From Kitasatospora sp. MAA19 (GTDB lineage: Bacteria > Actinomycetota > Actinomycetes > Streptomycetales > Streptomycetaceae): a stretch of 64,000 nt of DNA. The stretch lies in assembly GCF_029894125.1 (NCBI RefSeq), contig NZ_JARXYZ010000040.1, forward strand, positions 1-64,000, given 5' to 3'. The notes under the pieces were generated by a model. The model worked only from the letters and a program-made list of their open reading frames with translations. It searched no databases and was not told where the DNA came from. A program made the position numbers and the translations under genes. How positions within the stretch are numbered: position 1 is the stretch's first letter; each line of letters begins with the position of its first letter. Positions 58,732 through 64,000 of the stretch are shown piece after piece.

Positions 58732-59106
58732 GCCGTCGGCCTTCCGATGGGACACTGTCGGTGCACGCTTCATCGTCTGGCGGTCCGTCAGCTCGGGCCA
58801 CCGCGGCTAGGCCGTCCGGATACCCGGACCGACCGGGAGGGTGGGGGGAGTCGCAGGCAACCGGCGCCCTAGAATGCGGCGTCCACCGTACGTACGGCGT
58901 ACCGGAGGGCCCTGTCGCGCCACGTGGTGGCAGGTCCCCGGCTCCCACCCCGGCTCAACCGCAGCGCGCCCACGGCGCCGGATTACCGACCGTTTCCGGA
59001 TCCTTGGTATGCGCATTGCCTGATGAAGGAATAGGCATGAAGGTCCATCACACGTGCTCCCCCGGAGTGCCCGGGCAGCGCCCCGCAGCCTCTACGCTGA
59101 GCTCCC
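58732..59106. other. Intergenic region between the esterase and DUF2156 genes
   Basis: This 375-base gap separates divergent genes. It contains TAGAAT (58870-58875), a good -10 box on the plus strand, and the perfect 12-base palindrome CCGTACGTACGG (58886-58897), a possible operator. TACGCT lies eight bases before ATG 59107. I see no gene. Confidence 0.4.
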
Positions 59107-60945
59107 ATGAGCGTTCCCGTGTCCGTTGAGCCGAGCCCCGAGCAGCCGCGTCGTCGTCGCGGTCTGCAGACGCTTCGCACCCAGGCGGCGGCCGTGCCGA
59201 GGGCCTGGCTACCCGGCGCGGTCGGGTACGCCTGTCTGCTGATCGGGCTGCTCGACATCGCCAGCGCGGTGTTCCCCAAGCTCCGGCACTCCAGGATGCA
59301 CACCTTCACCGGGCAGCTGCCGGGCGGCACCACCTCGCTGGCCGCGGTCGGGACGATGATGGTCGGCCTGCTGCTGGTGCTGCTGGCGCACGCGCTGCGC
59401 CGGCGCAAGCGGCGGGCCTGGCGGGCGGTGTGCGTGCTGCTGCCGGTCGGTGCGGCGCTGCACATCGTGCGCTGGCACCAGGTCGGCCCGGCGGTCGTCT
59501 CGCTGGCGGTCTTCGCCGTGATGCTGGTGCACCAGCGCGAGTTCTACGCCAAGGCCGACCCGCGCACCCGTTGGCGGGCACTGGTCAACCTGATCGTGAT
59601 GGGCGCCGTCAGCGTGCTGCTCGGCCTGCTGATCGTGAGCACCCGGACCAAGTACGAGATCGGCCACCCGGCACTGTCCGAGCGGCTCCAGCACGTCGTG
59701 TACGGGCTGTTCGGCTTCGAGGGGCCAATCCGGTACAACAACGTCCGGATGTCCGACCTGGTCGCCTACCTGCTCGGCGGGCTGGGCCTGCTGACCGCCT
59801 TCACCACCGCCTACCTGGCGCTGCGCCCGGGCAAGCCGAAGCCGGAGCTGACGGCGGAGGACGAGGAGAAGGTCCGCGCGCTGCTGGCCCGCCACGGCGA
59901 GCGCGACTCGCTCGGCTACTTCGCGCTGCGCCGCGACAAGAGCGTGCTGTTCTCGCCCACCGGCAAGGCCGCGATCTCCTACCGGGTGGTCTCCGGCGTG
60001 ATGCTGGCCTCCGGCGACCCGGTCGGCGACGTCGAGGCCTGGCCGGGCGCGATCAAGGTGTTCATGGCCGAGGCCCGCGAGCACGCCTGGGTGCCGGCCG
60101 TGATGGGCTGCAGCGAGGTCGGCGGCGAGGTCTGGACCCGCGAGGCGGGCCTGGACGCGCTGGAGCTGGGCGACGAGGCGATCGTCGACACCGCCACCTT
60201 CTCGCTGGCCGGCCGGGCCATGCGCAACGTCCGCCAGATGGTCAAGCGGATCGAGCGCAACGGCTACTCCTGCCAGGTGCGCCGGGTCTCCGACCTCACC
60301 GCGGACGAGAAGTACCGGATCGCCGACGCCGCCGCCCGCTGGCGCGGCACCGACACCGAGCGCGGCTTCTCGATGGCCCTCGGGCGCTTCGGCGACCCGC
60401 TGGACGACGACTGCGTGGTGGTCACCGCCCACAAGGCCCCGGAGGAGGGCGAGAGCGGCGACGACCTGAAGGCCGTGCTGCACTTCGTGCCCTGGGGGCC
60501 GGACGGCATCTCGCTGGAGCTGATGCGCCGCGACCGCGCCGCCGACCCGGGCCTGAACGAGCTGCTGATCGTGGCCGCCCTGCAGGCCGTGCCCGCGATG
60601 GGCGTGCGCCGGGTGTCGCTCAACTTCGCGATGTTCCGCTCGGCGCTGGCCCGCGGCGAGCGGATCGGCGCCGGCCCGGTGCTGCGGGCCTGGCGGGGAC
60701 TGCTGGTGTTCCTCTCGCGCTGGTTCCAGATCGAGTCGCTGTACAAGTTCAACGCCAAGTTCCAGCCCGAGTGGGAGCCGCGCTTCCTGGTCTTCCCGAA
60801 CACCCGGGACCTGCCGCGGATCGGCTTCGCCGCGATGCAGGCCGAGGCTTTCATCACCCTCGGCATGCCGCGCTTCGGCCGCCGGCGCCAGCGGGAGGGC
60901 CTGATGCCCACCCCGGGTGCCCGGGAGGTCACCGAGGCCGCCTGA
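59107..60945 (+). CDS. MprF-like DUF2156 phosphatidylglycerol lysyltransferase-type protein
   Basis: The 612-residue protein has an N-terminal membrane region of about six segments, then a soluble DUF2156 domain: GYFALRRDKSVLFSPTGKAA, SFSLAGRAMRNVRQMVKRIE and the GNAT-like fold to the C terminus. Such proteins move aminoacyl groups from tRNA to phosphatidylglycerol, lowering surface charge. Whether this one uses lysine or another amino acid is not clear. A perfect palindromic terminator follows. Confidence 0.85.
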   Translation: MSVPVSVEPSPEQPRRRRGLQTLRTQAAAVPRAWLPGAVGYACLLIGLLDIASAVFPKLRHSRMHTFTGQLPGGTTSLAAVGTMMVGLLLVLLAHALRRRKRRAWRAVCVLLPVGAALHIVRWHQVGPAVVSLAVFAVMLVHQREFYAKADPRTRWRALVNLIVMGAVSVLLGLLIVSTRTKYEIGHPALSERLQHVVYGLFGFEGPIRYNNVRMSDLVAYLLGGLGLLTAFTTAYLALRPGKPKPELTAEDEEKVRALLARHGERDSLGYFALRRDKSVLFSPTGKAAISYRVVSGVMLASGDPVGDVEAWPGAIKVFMAEAREHAWVPAVMGCSEVGGEVWTREAGLDALELGDEAIVDTATFSLAGRAMRNVRQMVKRIERNGYSCQVRRVSDLTADEKYRIADAAARWRGTDTERGFSMALGRFGDPLDDDCVVVTAHKAPEEGESGDDLKAVLHFVPWGPDGISLELMRRDRAADPGLNELLIVAALQAVPAMGVRRVSLNFAMFRSALARGERIGAGPVLRAWRGLLVFLSRWFQIESLYKFNAKFQPEWEPRFLVFPNTRDLPRIGFAAMQAEAFITLGMPRFGRRRQREGLMPTPGAREVTEAA

Positions 60946-60958
60946 GGCACCGCCGTCG

Positions 60959-61002
60959 CGAACGGGGCCCCCGCCGAGCATGCTCGGCGGGGGCCCCGTT
61001 CG
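60959..61002. terminator. Perfect 44-base palindrome, terminator before folP
   Basis: Two 22-base arms (left CGAACGGGGCCCCCGCCGAG plus CA; right its exact complement) have no mismatch and no loop. It lies just after the DUF2156 stop. The last base is shared with the -10 box of folP. Confidence 0.85.
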
Positions 61003-61007
61003 ATAAT
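61002..61007 (+). promoter_or_regulatory. Candidate -10 box of folP
   Basis: GATAAT is followed by six bases (GAGGGC) and ATG 61014. This fits a leaderless or very short-leader transcript that starts right at the edge of the palindrome. Confidence 0.45.
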
Positions 61008-61013
61008 GAGGGC

Positions 61014-61901
61014 ATGAGCAACTCGCCGTCCTTCTCCCTGCCGGCCGGACTGCCGCGGCTCGACCGCTGCGCCGTGATGGGCGTGGTCAACGTCACGCTC
61101 GACTCCTTCTCGGACGGCGGTCTGTGGCACGACCCCGCCAAGGCGATCGCGCACGGGCTCGCCCTGCGCGCCCGCGGCGCGGACCTGGTGGACGTCGGGG
61201 GCGAGTCCACCCGGCCCGGTGCGCAGCGGGTGCCCGAGGAGGAGGAGCTGCGCCGGGTGCTGCCGGTGGTGCGCGAACTCGCCGCCGCCGGGATGGTGGT
61301 GTCCGTCGACACCATGCGGGCCTCCGTCGCCGAGCAGGCCGTCGAGGCCGGCGCCGCGATCGTCAACGACGTCTCCGGCGGGCTGGCCGACCCGGCGATG
61401 GCCCGGGTGGTCGCCGACACCGGCGCGCCGTTCGTGGTGATGCACTGGCGCGGCCAGTCCGCGGACATGGAGCGGCTGGCGGTCTACCGGGACGTGGTGG
61501 CGGACGTGGTCGCCGAGCTGACCGTCCGGGTCGACGCGCTGCTGGCGGCCGGGGTCAAGGAGGACCAGCTGATCCTCGACCCGGGGCTCGGCTTCGCCAA
61601 GACCGCCGAGCACAACTGGGCGCTGCTCGGCCGCCTGGACGCGCTCACCGCGCTCGGCCGTCCCGTCCTCGTCGCCGCATCGCGCAAGCGGTTCCTGGGT
61701 ACGCTGCTCGCCGACCCGCAATCCGGGGCGCTGCGCCCGGCCAGGGAGCGCGACGACGCGACCGCCGCGGTGTCGGCGCTGTCGGCCCAGGCCGGCGCCT
61801 GGGCGGTGCGGGTGCACGACGTGTCCGGCACGGCGGATGCCGTCCGGGTGGTCGCGGCCTGGCAGCACGCGGCCCGACAAGGGGTGAGGGAGGGTCTGTG
61901 A
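61014..61901 (+). CDS. folP: Dihydropteroate synthase
   Basis: The 295-residue enzyme joins para-aminobenzoate to hydroxymethyldihydropterin pyrophosphate. Key blocks are MGVVNVTLDSFSDGG, DLVDVGGESTRPGAQ, VSVDTMRASVAEQA, LILDPGLGFAKTAEHNW and VAASRKRFLG. GAGGG lies before ATG 61014. Its stop overlaps the next start by four bases (GTGA). It opens the folP-NTF2-folB-folK run. Confidence 0.95.
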   Translation: MSNSPSFSLPAGLPRLDRCAVMGVVNVTLDSFSDGGLWHDPAKAIAHGLALRARGADLVDVGGESTRPGAQRVPEEEELRRVLPVVRELAAAGMVVSVDTMRASVAEQAVEAGAAIVNDVSGGLADPAMARVVADTGAPFVVMHWRGQSADMERLAVYRDVVADVVAELTVRVDALLAAGVKEDQLILDPGLGFAKTAEHNWALLGRLDALTALGRPVLVAASRKRFLGTLLADPQSGALRPARERDDATAAVSALSAQAGAWAVRVHDVSGTADAVRVVAAWQHAARQGVREGL

Positions 61902-62395
61902 CAGGTGACGGCAGGCTGAGCGGCGGGACGGCCGGTCGGGCCCGCGAGGCGGACCTGGAGGCGGTGCTCGCGGCGAACCGGGCGCTCTACCAGGCGCTGG
62001 AGGAGGGGGACCTGGAGGCGGTCGAGGACGCCTGGCTGGGCGCCGCGGACGCGGACGACAAGGGCGGCGTGGTGTGCGTGCACCCCGGCTGGCCGGTGTT
62101 GCGCGGGCGGGCGCAGGTGACCCGCTCGTACATGCTGATCATGATGAACACGGAGTACATCCAGTTCTTCCTGACCGATGTCGAGGCCGAGGTCCACGGA
62201 GATGTGGCCCTTGTCACGTGTACCGAGAACATCCTCTCCGGCGGCGAGGCGGAGGAGGAGGGCGAACTCGGCCCGCTGGTCGGCGGAAAGGTCGTCTCGA
62301 CCAATCTGTTCCGCCGCACCCCGGCCGGGTGGAAGCTCTGGTCGCACCACGGTTCACCCGTTCTGACCAGCGGCGACGAGGACGACGAGGACTGA
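61898..62395 (+). CDS. NTF2-like (SnoaL/DUF4440) protein in the folate operon
   Basis: The 165-residue product has an NTF2-like fold: a helical start (EADLEAVLAANRALYQALEE), then beta-rich stretches IQFFLTDVEAEVHGDVALVT and GKVVSTNLFRRTPAGWKLWS, with an acidic tail. Such domains serve as small-molecule binders or enzymes. It overlaps the folP stop by four bases and is followed by folB, so a role in folate metabolism is possible. Its activity cannot be told from sequence. Confidence 0.8.
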   Translation: MTGDGRLSGGTAGRAREADLEAVLAANRALYQALEEGDLEAVEDAWLGAADADDKGGVVCVHPGWPVLRGRAQVTRSYMLIMMNTEYIQFFLTDVEAEVHGDVALVTCTENILSGGEAEEEGELGPLVGGKVVSTNLFRRTPAGWKLWSHHGSPVLTSGDEDDED

Positions 62396-62639
62396 TCGGG
62401 GCCGCCTCGGGGAAATGCCCTCGGGAGGTCGCCCGGGAATTTCCGAGTGGTCACCGAACGTTCACGTCAATCGCCATTCCGGTGCGCGTGGCGACGGTTC
62501 GTGCCGGGTAGGACGGTCAGACGTTGTCAGCACCCGCGGGTAGATTCGAAACGGAGTGGCGGGTGTGCTGCCCGCCTTCGCCCTGCCCGTCCATGCCATT
62601 CTCCGGGTGGGGCCCGTCCGACTGGGAGCAGTGATTCGT

Positions 62640-63002
62640 TTGCTGGACCGCATCACCCTGCGGGGTCTGCGTGCCCGGGGGCACCACGGCGTCTTCGAGC
62701 GCGAGCGCGTCGAGGGCCAGACCTTCGTGGTCGACCTCGTGCTGTACCTGGACACCCGCCCCGCCGCGGCCGGCGACGACCTCACCCGCACGGCGCACTA
62801 CGGCATCGTGGCCGAGGAGGTCACCGCGATCATCGCCGGGGAGCCGGTCGACCTGGTCGAGACCCTGGCCCAGCGCATCGCCGACCAGTGCCTCAAGCAC
62901 GACGCGGTCGAGGAGGTCGAGGTGACGGTGCACAAGCCGGACGCCCCGATCACCGTGCCGTTCGACGACGTGACCGTGACCATCCACCGGGGCCGTGCGT
63001 GA
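62640..63002 (+). CDS. folB: Dihydroneopterin aldolase
   Basis: The 120-residue enzyme cleaves dihydroneopterin to hydroxymethyldihydropterin. Family blocks are LRGLRARGHHGVFERERVEG, DDLTRTAHYGIVAEEV and KPDAPITVPFDDVTV. TTG 62640 gives MLDRIT, close to the usual start; GTG 62631 is the alternative and lies nearer to GGGAG. folK follows after 60 bases. Confidence 0.93.
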   Translation: MLDRITLRGLRARGHHGVFERERVEGQTFVVDLVLYLDTRPAAAGDDLTRTAHYGIVAEEVTAIIAGEPVDLVETLAQRIADQCLKHDAVEEVEVTVHKPDAPITVPFDDVTVTIHRGRA

Positions 63003-63062
63003 CCGCCGTCGCGCGCCGCGTTCCAGTCGCAGAGCCCCGTTTGCCTTAGTAGAGGACGTCCG

Positions 63063-63662
63063 ATGAGTACGAGTGACCCGACCGCCTCGCCGACCACGTT
63101 CGACCTGGAGAGCCGGGTGGACTCCGCCGACACCACACTGCACAGCCAGCGCTGCGCCGTGATCGCGCTCGGCAGCAACCTGGGCAACCGCCTGGACACC
63201 CTCCAGGGCGCCGTCGACGCCCTCGCCGACACCCCCGGGCTCAAGATCAAGGCCGTCTCCGCGGTCTACGAGACCGAGGCCGTCGGCGGGCCCGAGGAAC
63301 AGCCCAACTACTACAACGCCGTCGTCGTGCTGCGCACCTCGCTGCCCCCGCGCGACCTGCTGGAGCGCGGCAACGCGATCGAGGACGCCTTCGGCCGGGT
63401 CCGGACGGTGCACTGGGGTCCGCGGACCCTGGACGTCGACATCCTGGCCTACGAGGGCGTGCTCAGCGACGACCCGCAGCTGCTGCTGCCGCACCCGCGC
63501 TCGCACGAGCGGGCCTTCGTGCTCGCCCCCTGGCTGGACGCCCAGCCGGAGGCCGAGGTGCCCGGGCACGGGCAGGTCGGCGAGCTGCTGGAGGCGCTCG
63601 GCGGCCCGGGCGCGCAGGGCGTCCGGCGACGGGACGACATCCGGCTGACGCTGCCGGAGTGA
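63063..63662 (+). CDS. folK: Hydroxymethyldihydropterin pyrophosphokinase
   Basis: The 199-residue enzyme transfers pyrophosphate from ATP to hydroxymethyldihydropterin, giving the FolP substrate. Core motifs are ALGSNLGNRLDTLQGAVDAL and HWGPRTLDVDILAYEG, with LPHPRSHERAFVLAPW after it. An N-terminal extension of about 30 residues is typical for streptomycetes. ATG 63063 follows AGAGGA. The DUF3180 gene begins 178 bases downstream. Confidence 0.95.
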   Translation: MSTSDPTASPTTFDLESRVDSADTTLHSQRCAVIALGSNLGNRLDTLQGAVDALADTPGLKIKAVSAVYETEAVGGPEEQPNYYNAVVVLRTSLPPRDLLERGNAIEDAFGRVRTVHWGPRTLDVDILAYEGVLSDDPQLLLPHPRSHERAFVLAPWLDAQPEAEVPGHGQVGELLEALGGPGAQGVRRRDDIRLTLPE

Positions 63663-63839
63663 CCGGCCGCGCCGGGGGCCCGGCCGGGGAACTCGGCCGG
63701 GGGGCCCGGCCGTCCGAGTAGGTGTCCGCCGTTCGCGCGGGTGTCCGCCCGGTCGGGCCCGGTACGGTGGCCTGGCGCTGCCGCACCGGGTCACCGGGCG
63801 ACGGCCGGCTCTGGTAACCCCGGGAAGGACCCCCTCCGA

Positions 63840-64000
63840 GTGAAGCTGCTTCGCCTCCGCCTGCTGGTCGGCATCACCGCTGTCACCACGGCGCTGTCCT
63901 GGGCCGGTGCCAAGCTGTGGGCCTCCCTGGACACGCTGCCGGCCGTGCCGGTCGCGGCCCCGGTGGTGCTGGCGGCGGTGGCGGTGATCCTGCTGGCGAC
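63840..64000 (+). CDS. DUF3180 membrane protein, 5' part
   Basis: GTG 63840 opens a frame that is cut by the window edge after 53 codons. The visible part has a hydrophobic run (LLVGITAVTTALSWAGAKLW) and the start of a second (VAAPVVLAAVAVILLA). Position right after folK and the topology match DUF3180 proteins, function unknown. GGGAAGGA lies upstream. Confidence 0.7.
   Translation, partial: MKLLRLRLLVGITAVTTALSWAGAKLWASLDTLPAVPVAAPVVLAAVAVILLA

Noticed and set aside
1..64000. Mobile elements, tRNA genes, CRISPR arrays
   Set aside because: No transposase, integrase, terminal repeats, tRNA-like cloverleaf or repeat-spacer pattern was recognised anywhere in the window by eye.

Overview
The window is high-GC actinobacterial chromosome, most likely from Streptomycetaceae (Streptomyces or Kitasatospora). 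The evidence is strong G/C bias at third codon positions, frequent GTG/TTG starts, mycothiol synthase MshD, GlnR and Nur orthologues, the WhiG anti-sigma factor RsiG, iron boxes of the DmdR/IdeR type and a cysteine-bearing leader peptide before a sulfur gene. Almost everything looks like core chromosome. I see no insertion sequence, prophage, CRISPR array or tRNA gene.

Layout. (1) 1-110: the 3' end of a 5S rRNA and its terminator. (2) 136-11541: mshD, then a phosphate block. It holds polyphosphate kinase (ppk), a CHAD-domain protein, a Nudix hydrolase, the high-affinity phosphate transporter pstSCAB behind a clear PHO box, and convergently the low-affinity transporter pit with its DUF47/PhoU-like partner. 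(3) 11901-14681: CsoR-type copper sensor, small conserved proteins, a LolA/LppX-like lipoprotein and a PAP2 phosphatase. (4) 14865-21897: a transglycosylase/NlpC-P60 hydrolase diverging from five genes that resemble the core of a type IV secretion (conjugation) machine: a small membrane protein, a VirB8-like protein, a VirB6-like protein, an SCO6880-family protein and a VirB4-like ATPase. No relaxase or coupling protein is in view. (5) 22150-29492: secreted 5'-nucleotidase, a two-component system next to a membrane-anchored HtrA-like protease (an arrangement like mycobacterial MprAB-PepD), a LacI-family regulator and GlnR. (6) 30180-36145: a MoaD/ThiS-like protein, a repeat-rich membrane protein, a DUF2993 protein, a sulfur cluster (leader peptide, sseA, DUF1416, DsrE-like), a 35-residue membrane protein and a nitrobindin-like protein. 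(7) 36253-40641: nur, ygfZ, dtd, rsiG, an asparaginase and a dodecin. (8) 40658-47768: a heme uptake and degradation locus (hmuTUV, two HtaA-domain surface proteins, heme oxygenase) with two iron boxes. (9) 47977-64000: ppa, dacB, a DUF2342 metalloprotease, tilS, hpt, ftsH, and the folate genes folE, folP, folB and folK, with a ferritin-like protein, an esterase and an MprF-like protein between folE and folP.

How the genes work together. The phosphate block links uptake (Pst, Pit), storage (Ppk, and CHAD as a likely polyphosphate binder) and secreted scavenging (5'-nucleotidase); PhoP control is directly supported only at pstS. The heme locus forms a complete path from surface capture through ABC import to HmuO iron release. 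tilS-hpt-ftsH and the folate genes follow the usual actinobacterial order. The most open-ended region is the orphan secretion-like cluster at 14.9-21.9 kb. From sequence alone I can assign its parts to families but not say what it transports.
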